A stretch of 12,662 bases of DNA from Candidatus Nitrosopumilus sp. (GCA_029860565.1 JAOUAY010000024.1:1-12662), one strand, 5' to 3'; shown: positions 6,396 to 12,661, numbered from the stretch's first letter. Translations and numbers: made by a program. Notes: a model not told the origin generated them from the sequence alone.

Positions 6396-6628
6396 TTAGT
6401 GATTTGAAATTGCAGGCATGGTGAAGTAGTATTCATCTTCAAAATCATAGTCTGTCATGCCTTTTTTACGTAAAAATTCAAAATATTTAGTACAATTTTC
6501 ATAAAACTCTTTGTTTTTTAGATGTTCTTTTTCCATGTTTTGTATGTAGGCATCTACATTTTTTCAAGAGAGTGAGAGATTTTAGTTCTAAAAGTTTATT
6601 TTCTTTAAGCAGAATTTAGTGCAGACAT
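6396..6628 (-). pseudogene. Small protein gene apparently broken by two +1 frameshifts (46-aa intact 3' part)
   Basis: The clean 3' frame, 6536-6396, encodes 46 residues starting MEKEHLKNKEFYENCTKYF and ending YYFTMPAISNH. Coding-like sequence continues upstream of that ATG (NVDAYIQN) until a TGA beside a run of six A. In the adjacent frame it continues as LKENKLLELKSLTLLK. One further +1 shift upstream, an ATG at 6628 opens with MSALNS. Removing one base at each of two points gives a smooth 76-residue, mostly helical acidic protein. A TATA-like box (6651-6660) sits 28 nt upstream of ATG 6628, as for intact genes here. It may be a pseudogene, a sequencing artefact at homopolymers, or just the 46-residue gene with a chance upstream resemblance. 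The family is not recognised. Confidence 0.45.
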
Positions 6629-6650
6629 CTATTCTGATGTTTCTTTTAGA

Positions 6651-6660
6651 ATTGTATAAG
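6651..6660 (-). promoter_or_regulatory. TATA-like element upstream of the small gene before tldD
   Basis: The minus strand reads CTTATACAAT, centred about 28 nt upstream of ATG 6628. It probably drives the small gene and perhaps the whole tldD-udg-mpg operon, since no better box is seen in the 40 nt before tldD. Confidence 0.4.
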
Positions 6661-6731
6661 AAAAGATGACTTTTTGATTTTGAACGCTATTGTGAATTTT
6701 ATTGTGAGAACTCTTACGAAATGTCTGATTG

Positions 6732-6743
6732 ATAAATTTAAGA
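6732..6743 (+). promoter_or_regulatory. TATA-like element for the PIN-ATPase gene
   Basis: ATAAATTTAAGA is the best TATA-like stretch before the TTG at 6787 and would give a leader of about 20-25 nt. GGTATTAGG at about 6755-6763 is a weaker alternative that would give a leaderless message. I saw no Shine-Dalgarno-like sequence. Confidence 0.3.
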
Positions 6744-6786
6744 AAGCAATTTAGGGTATTAGGTTATTCAAAAATTGATTTAAAAT

Positions 6787-8607
6787 TTGTCAAAAATTGT
6801 AGCTGATACAAGCGTTATAATCAATGGTAATCTAGTGTCTCAAATAGAATCTGGATCGATAAGGAATTTTGAAATTATTATTCCTCAATCTGTTTTTGAT
6901 GAATTACAATCACAAGCTTCAAAGAAAAAAGAGCAAGGATTCATTGGCTTGGAGAAAATTAAAGAGCTCAAATCACTATCTGGCAGTTATGGGCTGAATG
7001 TGATTGTATCTGGTTCACACCCTTCGTCTGATGACGTTAAGCTTGCAGGTAGTGGAAGAATAGATTCTTTGATTGTAGACATGGCTAAGAAAAATGATGC
7101 AATTCTTTATACTTCTGACCGTGTACAATATTTGGTAGCCCAGGCTGAAGGTGTAGGTGTAGTATTCCTTAAATCTGAAATTAAAAACAAATCCTTGGAG
7201 TTTCTTAAATTTTTTGATTCTGAAACTATGAGCATACATCTAAAAGAAAATCAATATCCTTTGGCAAAAAAGGGCAAACCTGGAGCCTTCTTACTGACAA
7301 AGATTAGCGATGACCTTCTTACTAAAGATTATTTGGAAATGATCTCATCACAAATATTGGAGATTGTAAATATTTCAGATTCTAGTACGCTGGAAATATC
7401 GAAAACTGGGGCATCAGTAGTTCAACATGATGATTATAGGATAGCTATTACATATCCTCCATTCTCTGAATCTTTTGAGATTACAATTGTTCATCCGATT
7501 GTAAAACTATCCCTTGATGATTATACTATCTCAGAAAAACTGATGGGACGTTTCTCTGATAGTGCGGAAGGTATTGTAATTTCTGGTGCGCCCGGTTCTG
7601 GAAAAAGTACTCTTGCATCTGGTCTTGCCAATTTTTATCACAATAAAGGAAAAATTGTCAAAACGTTTGAATCTCCACGAGACTTGCAAGTTGATCCTGG
7701 AGTTACTCAATATAGTAAATTAGATGGAAGCTTCGACAACACTGCTGATATTCTATTGCTTGTAAGGCCTGATTACACAATTTTTGATGAAGTAAGGAGA
7801 AGGGAGGATTTTGGTACGTTTGCTGATTTACGGTTGACCGGGGTAGGGATGGTTGGGGTGGTCCATGCAAATTCTCCTCTGGACGCAATCCAGCGTTTTA
7901 TAGGGAAAATTGAACTTGGAATAATTCCAAATATTTTGGATACTGTGGTTTTTGTAAGAGATGGCGGAATTCAAAAAGTATATGATTTGGAATTAAAAGT
8001 CAAAGTGCCTACTGGGATGACTGAGTCTGATCTTGCAAGACCTGTTATTGAAATCCGAAATTTTGAAGACAATGTTTTAGAGCATGAAATCTACACGTTT
8101 GGAGAGGAGAATGTGATTGTCCCAGTTGGAAAAAAAGTGGACAAGGTTGGTATTGAAAAACTTGCTGAAGATAAGATAAGAGAAACTTTCAAACGATATG
8201 ATCCTAGGGTGGAAGTTGAAATTTTATCCGATAACCGAGTAAAAGTACTGGTAGATGAACGGTATATTGCATCCATCATAGGACGAGGTGGATCAAACAT
8301 TAGTGAAATTGAAAAATATCTCAAAGTACACATTGATGTAGTTCAAAAAAATGCTGATGAATTACCACCCATGTCTGACGACATTCCGTTTACTTTTTCA
8401 GAATCAAAAACTGCTTTACTTCTAATAGTAAATAGGGATTATACTTCAATGCATGCCGATATCCATGTAAATGGAAAATTTATTTCATCGGTTCGCATTG
8501 GTAAAAAAGGGCAAATCAAAATTCCAAAACGCTCAGACATTGCAAGAAACCTTATGGATCTTTCATCTTCGCAAAACGACATTCGGATATTTCTTAAAGA
8601 TTTTTAA
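6787..8607 (+). CDS. PIN domain-ATPase-KH protein (PINA-like Holliday-junction ATPase)
   Basis: The 606-residue protein joins three modules in the order found in the archaeal PINA family, reported in Sulfolobus as a hexameric ATPase that promotes Holliday-junction migration. The N-terminal PIN domain keeps all four acidic residues: D7 (VADTSV), E39 (FDEL), D93 (GRIDSL) and D111 (TSDRVQ). The central PilT/VirB11-like ATPase has Walker A GAPGSGKST (267-275, K273), a Walker B-like YTIFDEVRR (D334, E335) and GMVGVVHANSPLDAI. The KH domain carries IIGRGGSNISEIEKYL with the GxxG loop at 499-502. A further basic C-terminal tail has IGKKGQIKIPKR. The start is TTG 6787, which directly gives the conserved PIN strand. 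The gene overlaps the convergent regulator by 14 nt. It probably acts in recombination or repair; an RNA-processing role is the alternative because of the KH domain. Confidence 0.93.
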   Translation: MSKIVADTSVIINGNLVSQIESGSIRNFEIIIPQSVFDELQSQASKKKEQGFIGLEKIKELKSLSGSYGLNVIVSGSHPSSDDVKLAGSGRIDSLIVDMAKKNDAILYTSDRVQYLVAQAEGVGVVFLKSEIKNKSLEFLKFFDSETMSIHLKENQYPLAKKGKPGAFLLTKISDDLLTKDYLEMISSQILEIVNISDSSTLEISKTGASVVQHDDYRIAITYPPFSESFEITIVHPIVKLSLDDYTISEKLMGRFSDSAEGIVISGAPGSGKSTLASGLANFYHNKGKIVKTFESPRDLQVDPGVTQYSKLDGSFDNTADILLLVRPDYTIFDEVRRREDFGTFADLRLTGVGMVGVVHANSPLDAIQRFIGKIELGIIPNILDTVVFVRDGGIQKVYDLELKVKVPTGMTESDLARPVIEIRNFEDNVLEHEIYTFGEENVIVPVGKKVDKVGIEKLAEDKIRETFKRYDPRVEVEILSDNRVKVLVDERYIASIIGRGGSNISEIEKYLKVHIDVVQKNADELPPMSDDIPFTFSESKTALLLIVNRDYTSMHADIHVNGKFISSVRIGKKGQIKIPKRSDIARNLMDLSSSQNDIRIFLKDF

Positions 8608-9058
8608 AATCGTCGATTATTTTTGGGTTTGCTTTGAGAAAAGTAATGAATTTTCTCAACTGTTTAATTGTTTTTGGATTCAGATGATGCTCTATCCCTT
8701 CTGTATCTTGGTTTGCAGTGTCAAAACCTACTCCCAAAATTTCAAAAAATTCTAGCAAAATTCCATGTTTCTGTCTAATGCCATCTGCAATTTGTTTTCC
8801 TTTGTTTGTAAGATTGATCCCGTGGTATTTTTCATATTCCAAAAATCCATTTTCATCTAATCTTTGAAGCATCTTGGTGACACTGGGTGCGCTTACATTC
8901 ATGTATCTTGAAATATCTAATGTTGTAGCATATCCTTTTAATTCTACTAATTCTGCAATTATTTCTAAATAATCCTCCTTTCGTGTACTTGAACGAGTTC
9001 TTTCTAATTGATGGGCTGCTTTGATAGAGTCCAATCTTTTAGAATTTTTGATTTTCAT
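8594..9058 (-). CDS. MntR/DtxR-family metal-dependent transcriptional repressor
   Basis: The 154-residue protein has an N-terminal winged helix (about 24-90; DISRYMNVSAPSVTKMLQRL is the recognition region, followed by wing YEKYHGINLT) and a metal-binding dimerisation domain. It has no C-terminal SH3-like domain. Potential ligands match Bacillus subtilis MntR in identity and spacing: D29, E32, H98, E120, E123 and H124 correspond to D8, E11, H77, E99, E102 and H103. Aspartate at the first position and glutamate at the fourth point to manganese sensing and not to iron, where DtxR has Met and Cys. It would repress metal uptake genes when Mn(II) is plentiful; no such transporter is adjacent. A TATA-like box lies 31 nt upstream of ATG 9058, and the 3' end overlaps the PIN-ATPase gene by 14 nt. 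Confidence 0.93.
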   Translation of the reverse strand: MKIKNSKRLDSIKAAHQLERTRSSTRKEDYLEIIAELVELKGYATTLDISRYMNVSAPSVTKMLQRLDENGFLEYEKYHGINLTNKGKQIADGIRQKHGILLEFFEILGVGFDTANQDTEGIEHHLNPKTIKQLRKFITFLKANPKIIDDFKNL

Positions 9059-9062
9059 GTGG

Positions 9063-9160
9063 TCTTTGTTACTGTATTAAATCTAATATAATTGGGTGTC
9101 TTTTCAGTTGATTTTAGCTACTCTTTGTTGACTTGAAAGTGACCGTTGTTGATCTTTGTT
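9063..9160 (+). repeat. Three direct copies of TCTTTGTT in a divergent promoter region
   Basis: TCTTTGTT occurs at 9063-9070, 9122-9129 and 9153-9160, all in the same orientation, in the 134-nt gap between the regulator and the rightward envelope genes. The first copy lies just before the regulator's start. They might be operators or chance repeats in T-rich sequence. Confidence 0.35.
9081..9095 (-). promoter_or_regulatory. TATA-like element for the MntR-like gene
   Basis: The minus strand reads CCAATTATATTAGAT, centred about 31 nt upstream of ATG 9058, so the leader is only a few bases. The first TCTTTGTT repeat lies between this box and the start, where a bound repressor could block initiation. 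Confidence 0.45.
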
Positions 9161-9162
9161 TG

Positions 9163-9170
9163 TTATCTAA
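9163..9170 (+). promoter_or_regulatory. TATA-like element for the small membrane-protein gene
   Basis: TTATCTAA is centred about 27 nt upstream of ATG 9193 and directly follows the third TCTTTGTT repeat. The spacing suggests a leaderless transcript and favours ATG 9193 over the out-of-frame ATG at 9188. Confidence 0.35.
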
Positions 9171-9192
9171 TTTCTTCTAAATTAACAATGAA

Positions 9193-9543
9193 ATGGTTGA
9201 TCCCCTAAAGGAACGTCTAGATAAATTGAGAAAATTCTCTGATTCAGCTAAACGCAGAGCAAATTTGTATTCTGAAATTACAAATATTGGTGATAAACAT
9301 ACTGCAAATTCATTAGGTGCACTTCAAAAAGCTCCTGCACCAGGCAAAAAACTCCAAAAAATTGGATTTTTAATGTTATGGATTCCTGAACCTACTGGTA
9401 TTACATGTGCAATTGGAGGTCCGATGATAGTTGCAGGGCGCTATCTTGATAAAAAATATAATGGGTCTACACTGCATGATGTTGGTCATCAGACAAAAAA
9501 TACAATGTCCTCAATTAGGGACTTTAAGAATTCTGTAATTTGA
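9193..9543 (+). CDS. Small protein with a central hydrophobic hairpin, unknown function
   Basis: The 116-residue protein has a basic, charged N-terminal helix (PLKERLDKLRKFSDSAKRRA), a proline/lysine linker (KAPAPGKKLQK), then a hydrophobic stretch of about 27 residues at 57-83 split by prolines and glycines (LMLWIPEPTGITCAIGGPMI). A polar tail follows with HDVGHQTK. It is probably membrane-associated, with both termini on the same side if the stretch forms a hairpin. It starts a run of four rightward genes with envelope features. I do not recognise the family. Length and residue usage look like a genuine gene, and codon use matches neighbours. Confidence 0.72.
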   Translation: MVDPLKERLDKLRKFSDSAKRRANLYSEITNIGDKHTANSLGALQKAPAPGKKLQKIGFLMLWIPEPTGITCAIGGPMIVAGRYLDKKYNGSTLHDVGHQTKNTMSSIRDFKNSVI

Positions 9544-9553
9544 TCTCCTTTAG

Positions 9554-9564
9554 TTTTTAAAAGG
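9554..9564 (+). promoter_or_regulatory. TATA-like element for the DUF192 gene
   Basis: TTTTTAAAAGG lies about 24 nt upstream of ATG 9583, within the 39-nt gap after the preceding gene. The DUF192 gene therefore probably has its own promoter and a leaderless message. Confidence 0.4.
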
Positions 9565-9582
9565 ATTGGAACAAATTCCACT

Positions 9583-10074
9583 ATGACAACTAGGGCACAG
9601 GCGCTAATTCCTGTTACTATTGCCGCTGTAATTATTGGTGCCGTTGGATTGATGACTCTTCCAAGTGATAGTAAATTAGAATCCGTTGAATTCCCAAGGG
9701 GCACTGTCATGGTGGATGATGTTCCTCTTGAAGTACAAATTGCAGATTCCGAACCCAGACGTGTTCGCGGATTGATGTTTCAAGATCAATTGCCTTATGA
9801 TCAAGGGATGATTTTTGTATTTCAGGAACCTGGACTTTATTCTCTTTGGATGTTGAACATGCAGTTTTCTCTAGATATGATCTGGTTTGATTATGATGGA
9901 AAAGTGGTGCATATAGAAAAAAATGTTCCCCCCTGTAAAACTGCATTAGAAATAACGACCTGTCAGAGTGTTGTCCCTGATGGAGAAGCACTATATGTTC
10001 TTGAAGTGACATCTGGTTTTGTTGATCAAAATAACATCACAAAAGATTCTGTATTGAGCATAATTTCGATTTGA
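9583..10074 (+). CDS. DUF192-family protein, membrane-anchored
   Basis: DUF192 is a small conserved beta-barrel family of unknown biochemical role, common in halophilic and ammonia-oxidising archaea and in bacteria. The 163-residue protein has an N-terminal hydrophobic anchor (about 7-26). The family core begins at about 40: VPLEVQIADSEPRRVRGLM (R62-G63-L64-M65), GMIFVF, a SLWMLNMQFSLDMIWFD segment where the family has FWMKNTLIPLDIIFID, and ALYVLEVTSGF. C118 and C127 could form a disulfide outside the membrane. The anchor should place the domain on the outer face of the cell. Ordinary DUF192 length is about 110-150, so with its anchor this copy is complete. The protein lies between two other membrane-linked genes on the same strand. 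Confidence 0.9.
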   Translation: MTTRAQALIPVTIAAVIIGAVGLMTLPSDSKLESVEFPRGTVMVDDVPLEVQIADSEPRRVRGLMFQDQLPYDQGMIFVFQEPGLYSLWMLNMQFSLDMIWFDYDGKVVHIEKNVPPCKTALEITTCQSVVPDGEALYVLEVTSGFVDQNNITKDSVLSIISI

Positions 10075-10107
10075 CATTACAAAGCCTTATGTTGGAATAT
10101 TTTTCAA

Positions 10108-10752
10108 ATGTTTTTGATGAATAAGGTTATTCTAATTCCGTCTATTACAATAATTGCAATTGTGATTTTGTTTTTTTATATTTTAATGCCTTATAATGAC
10201 GATCGTATCTCATCGTCTTCAAATACTCTTTCCCTCTCTTATGTTGATACAAACAAGGAATTGCAGCATGATCTGGGATTGTTTAACATACAAATGTCAT
10301 CTCCTTTAAAATTAAATGGATTTTCTATTGATACATACTGTACATTTTTTTCAGATGAATTCATTCAAAATTCCATAGAATATTGTACCTCTACAGAATT
10401 ATTGAATTCTGAAGGTCAGTATCTGGGAAACATACAGATGGTTGGTAATAATGCATTCCCTGAATATATGATTGGGGTAATACAAAGTGATTCTTCTGCA
10501 TCTCAACTTGAGGATATCAAAATTATTGTAAATTCTATGATTGAATCTGTGATCTGTGATTGCTGGGATGAGAAAAAACCAGGCAATTTTGAATCTGTTT
10601 CATCCTGGATTGATGCTGCAAACTTACATCATCTTGAAAATACATCCGTTACCAGTAAATCCACAATAAATGGTTTGAATGAAAAACCAATACTACTTGA
10701 AATCACTACTAATGAAAATGGGTATCTTTGGAAATTTCTCATAATAAACTAA
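10108..10752 (+). CDS. Membrane-anchored extracytoplasmic protein, unknown function
   Basis: The 214-residue protein starts with a strong hydrophobic segment (about 7-27) and is otherwise polar with many Ser, Asn and Asp, as expected for a domain outside the cell. C78, C93, C150 and C152 may form disulfides. The body mixes strands (LYLGNIQMVGN-like, PILLEITTNENGYLWKFLI at the end) with a helical middle (SQLEDIKIIVNSMIESV), which resembles small secreted anchored proteins. I do not recognise a family. An alternative start is ATG 10117, three codons in, which would leave only MNK before the hydrophobic helix. TATA-like CCTTATG at 10086-10092 fits that downstream start slightly better, so the true start is uncertain. 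Confidence 0.72.
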   Translation: MFLMNKVILIPSITIIAIVILFFYILMPYNDDRISSSSNTLSLSYVDTNKELQHDLGLFNIQMSSPLKLNGFSIDTYCTFFSDEFIQNSIEYCTSTELLNSEGQYLGNIQMVGNNAFPEYMIGVIQSDSSASQLEDIKIIVNSMIESVICDCWDEKKPGNFESVSSWIDAANLHHLENTSVTSKSTINGLNEKPILLEITTNENGYLWKFLIIN

Positions 10753-10761
10753 CACAAGATG

Positions 10762-10775
10762 TAATATACAATATC
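10762..10775 (+). promoter_or_regulatory. TATA-like element for the TauE/SafE gene
   Basis: TAATATACAATATC is centred about 27 nt upstream of ATG 10797, in the 44-nt gap after the preceding gene. This again suggests an independent leaderless transcript. Confidence 0.4.
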
Positions 10776-10796
10776 TCCAAATGATTTTCAATTACT

Positions 10797-11570
10797 ATGA
10801 TTGATCAATTATGGATAATTCTATTAGGATTTGTTGCTGGAATTCTAGGTTCTATGATTGGTCTTGGAGGTGGAATAATTGTAGTTCCTGTTTTAACTTT
10901 TCTGGGATTTCCTCCGACTGTTGCAGCAAGTAATAGTCTTTTTGCCGCATTGAGTAATGCAACTGCATCTACAATTTCATATTCTAGACAAAAGAGAATT
11001 GAATTTTCATTGGGGATAAAACTTGGATTGCTCACAATTCCTGGAACGGTATTGGGTGCAGTAATTTCCAACGATGTGGCACCTGATATTTTTAAAATAT
11101 TGTTCGGCTTTGTATTGATTGCATCTGCTGGCTATATTTTTTTAAGAAAAAAAATTGAAACTAAGGAAAAAACTTTATCAAAACAAATGGCAGTTTTTGC
11201 GGTAGGTGCTAGTTTCTTTGCAGGTGTAATTTCTTCTTTTTTTGGAATTGGAGGTGGAATTATCTTTGTTCCGTTAATGGTAGTTGGAATGGGAATGGCT
11301 ATGAAAAAAGCTGCACCTACATCGCAATTGATATTGTTATTTGCATCATTGTCGGGAGTTATTGTACATAGTATATTGGGACATCCTGATTTCTTTCAAG
11401 CAGGATTGCTGGCAATTGGCTCTTTTATTGGCGGATTAGTTGGTGCAAGATTGTCTTTGGACGTTAAAGAGAGGTATCTGCAAATCCTTGTTACTGTGGT
11501 AATTTTGATTGCTGCTGGAAAGTTATTTCTTGATTCTCTATCTGGAAATTCTAATTTATTTGGATTTTAA
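10797..11570 (+). CDS. Sulfite exporter TauE/SafE-family permease
   Basis: This is a 257-residue membrane transporter of the TauE/SafE (DUF81) family, which moves sulfite, sulfoacetate or other small organosulfur anions. The internal duplication is clear. The first half has GFVAGILGSMIGLGGGIIVV (12-31), ASNSLFAALSNATAST (about 44-59) and PGTVLGAVIS. The second half has the matching GVISSFFGIGGGIIFVP (about 144-160) and APTSQLILLFASLSG. About eight hydrophobic segments are visible, and the end lacks an extra domain. No sulfur-metabolism gene lies beside it, so the substrate cannot be read from context. T-runs directly after the stop could act as a terminator. Confidence 0.95.
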   Translation: MIDQLWIILLGFVAGILGSMIGLGGGIIVVPVLTFLGFPPTVAASNSLFAALSNATASTISYSRQKRIEFSLGIKLGLLTIPGTVLGAVISNDVAPDIFKILFGFVLIASAGYIFLRKKIETKEKTLSKQMAVFAVGASFFAGVISSFFGIGGGIIFVPLMVVGMGMAMKKAAPTSQLILLFASLSGVIVHSILGHPDFFQAGLLAIGSFIGGLVGARLSLDVKERYLQILVTVVILIAAGKLFLDSLSGNSNLFGF

Positions 11571-11584
11571 TTTTGATATTTTTT
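11571..11584 (+). terminator. Possible T-run terminator after the TauE gene
   Basis: T4 immediately after the stop and T6 at 11579-11584 form the kind of T-rich tract at which archaeal RNA polymerase can terminate. There is no hairpin of note. T-runs are common in this AT-rich DNA, so the call is weak. Confidence 0.3.
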
Positions 11585-11671
11585 AGTATTAATTTTGTAA
11601 TGTATTGTTCATTAGATCTTAAGGATCTTATGACTGATGGACCAAGTTAGCCATTCTATATTTTTGCTTGT

Positions 11672-11757
11672 GCCTTATTGGTGTGATTTCTACGTTTATG
11701 TAAAAATACTGATTCTACAAATTGTCTTTATCATAATATTATGTGCTCCAATAAGGC
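11672..11757. repeat. Perfect 10-bp inverted repeat with 66-nt spacer in an intergenic gap
   Basis: GCCTTATTGG at 11672-11681 is answered exactly by CCAATAAGGC at 11748-11757. The match does not extend beyond 10 bp on either side. It lies in the 237-nt gap between the TauE gene and the leftward hotdog gene, a stretch with no gene I can support. The arms are among the more GC-rich parts of the gap. It may be an RNA stem, a protein-binding pair, or a small element; none is established. Confidence 0.55.
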
Positions 11758-11807
11758 CGTCACGAAGAAATGATGATGAACTTGAATACCAGTAATCTGT
11801 TTTAATT

Positions 11808-12260
11808 TTATCTAGGAGGCTCTTTTTTGATTCTGTAGATGTTTTTTTTGGAAAGTACTATGATCTCTTCATCTTGTGTTGTTCCTTCATAATTTATCAT
11901 GATTTTTCCAAATTCCTCATCGACGTCTTCTTTTTGTGAGATTGTGAATTTTAATTTTAAAACTTGATCTGTGTAAAACGGTTTGAGAAACCGTGTGTTT
12001 CTATTTTCCCATTCTACATCTCCGTCGGTTCCAAGAAAAATAATGTCATTCCCATAAATTTGATTTAGTCGTGTAAATTCCCCTTCCATTCTTGACAGAA
12101 TTGCCCTTCCGGAAACTAATTGCTGTTCTCCTTTTCTCTTATCTTTTAAGAATGCATTTCTAACTCTTGAAAATTTCAAATATTCTTCTAATTCTTTATC
12201 TGATATGCTACATGTAGAATAAAATGAATCTCCTACTTTTAGTTCAGAAAATTTTTTCAT
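11808..12260 (-). CDS. Hotdog-fold protein, MaoC-like but lacking the usual hydratase motif
   Basis: The 150-residue protein opens FSELKVGDSFYSTCSISDKE (4-23), the typical beginning of MaoC/R-hydratase hotdog proteins. It continues with a central helix, VSGRAILSRMEGEFTRL (about 49-65), where the family has a similar helix. It ends in strands that include RFLKPFYTDQVLKLKFTI and the antiparallel sheet to the C-terminus. The catalytic D-x-x-x-x-H in the GDxNPxH region of MaoC is replaced here by FSRVRNAFL, so hydratase activity is doubtful. A thioesterase-like, lipid-binding or purely structural role is possible. It follows the upstream gene by 2 nt (stop 12263, ATG 12260), with AGGT a few bases before the ATG as a weak ribosome-binding site. 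Confidence 0.6.
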   Translation of the reverse strand: MKKFSELKVGDSFYSTCSISDKELEEYLKFSRVRNAFLKDKRKGEQQLVSGRAILSRMEGEFTRLNQIYGNDIIFLGTDGDVEWENRNTRFLKPFYTDQVLKLKFTISQKEDVDEEFGKIMINYEGTTQDEEIIVLSKKNIYRIKKEPPR

Positions 12261-12262
12261 TA

Positions 12263-12661
12263 CTACCTTATTTCGTCTACACAGAAAACTATCTCTGATG
12301 ACGAGGCAGAACTATCTGATACTAGAAAATTAAATGCTTCTGCAATTCTTTGATTGTTTGGCTCTGATCCTGTTACTGAACCTGGGAAAACTGTAAACAT
12401 TCTGATTTGTGATTTTAGAACATCGCTTAGTTCTTGATTGACAGTTGTTGTAAACGGCCTTAATGCCCCTCTAAATACTTCCACTTGAGCTCTCTGGGTT
12501 CCGGTCACTTTTCTTCCGATAGGAAGGTCTGGACCAATAATCATGATTGATCCTTTTGCATCTTTGTAGAGGCGAGGATCTGCACTTCCGCCTGGAACAA
12601 ATTGTTCTAATGCTCTTTGAGCTACATTTGCTGGCGTTGAGATGAATTTTTCAGTAAGTGC
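12263..12661 (-). CDS. Uncharacterised protein, N-terminus outside window
   Basis: The frame is open from the stop at 12263 to the right edge, so the 133 visible residues are a C-terminal part; the ATG at 12544 is internal. The visible protein begins ALTEKFISTPANVAQRALEQ and includes VPGGSADPRLYKDAKGSI, then PIGRKVTGTQRAQVEVFRG and TTVNQELSDVLKSQIRMFTV, ending FCVDEIR. The composition is balanced and soluble with no membrane span in this portion. Alternating helix and strand suggest an alpha/beta fold. I do not recognise the family. It is tightly linked to the downstream hotdog gene (2 nt), so the two probably act together. Confidence 0.75.
   Translation of the reverse strand, partial: ALTEKFISTPANVAQRALEQFVPGGSADPRLYKDAKGSIMIIGPDLPIGRKVTGTQRAQVEVFRGALRPFTTTVNQELSDVLKSQIRMFTVFPGSVTGSEPNNQRIAEAFNFLVSDSSASSSEIVFCVDEIR

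Larger units (their letters stand above)
6356..6786. other. Gap between tldD and the PIN-ATPase gene
   Basis: The 431-nt stretch without a large gene holds the broken small gene (6396-6628, minus), its TATA-like box (6651-6660) and the rightward promoter near 6732-6743. Nothing else is seen: no tRNA-like cloverleaf, no long repeat and no plus-strand coding. Confidence 0.6.

Noticed and set aside
10117..10119. ATG 10117 as the definite start of the anchored protein
   Set aside because: It is plausible, with MNK before the hydrophobic helix, but ATG 10108 cannot be excluded from sequence alone; it is noted as an alternative in the feature.
11614..11628. Short hairpin AGATC-TTAAG-GATCT
   Set aside because: A five-base-pair stem is too weak and too likely by chance to be called a terminator or regulatory site.
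11770..11779. ATGATGATGA resembling a C box of a C/D guide RNA
   Set aside because: No CTGA D or D' box follows at a usable distance (the sequence has CTGT), so a C/D sRNA cannot be supported.
11696..11857. Minus-strand open stretch reading DYWYSSSSSFLRDGLIGAHN
   Set aside because: It has no ATG, GTG or TTG in a sensible place, overlaps the end of the hotdog gene in another frame, and ends in ISIFT with no known feature. It also crosses only one arm of the inverted repeat.
12263..12544. Start of the right-edge protein at ATG 12544
   Set aside because: The frame stays open to the window edge with protein-like sequence (ALTEKF...), so this ATG is internal.
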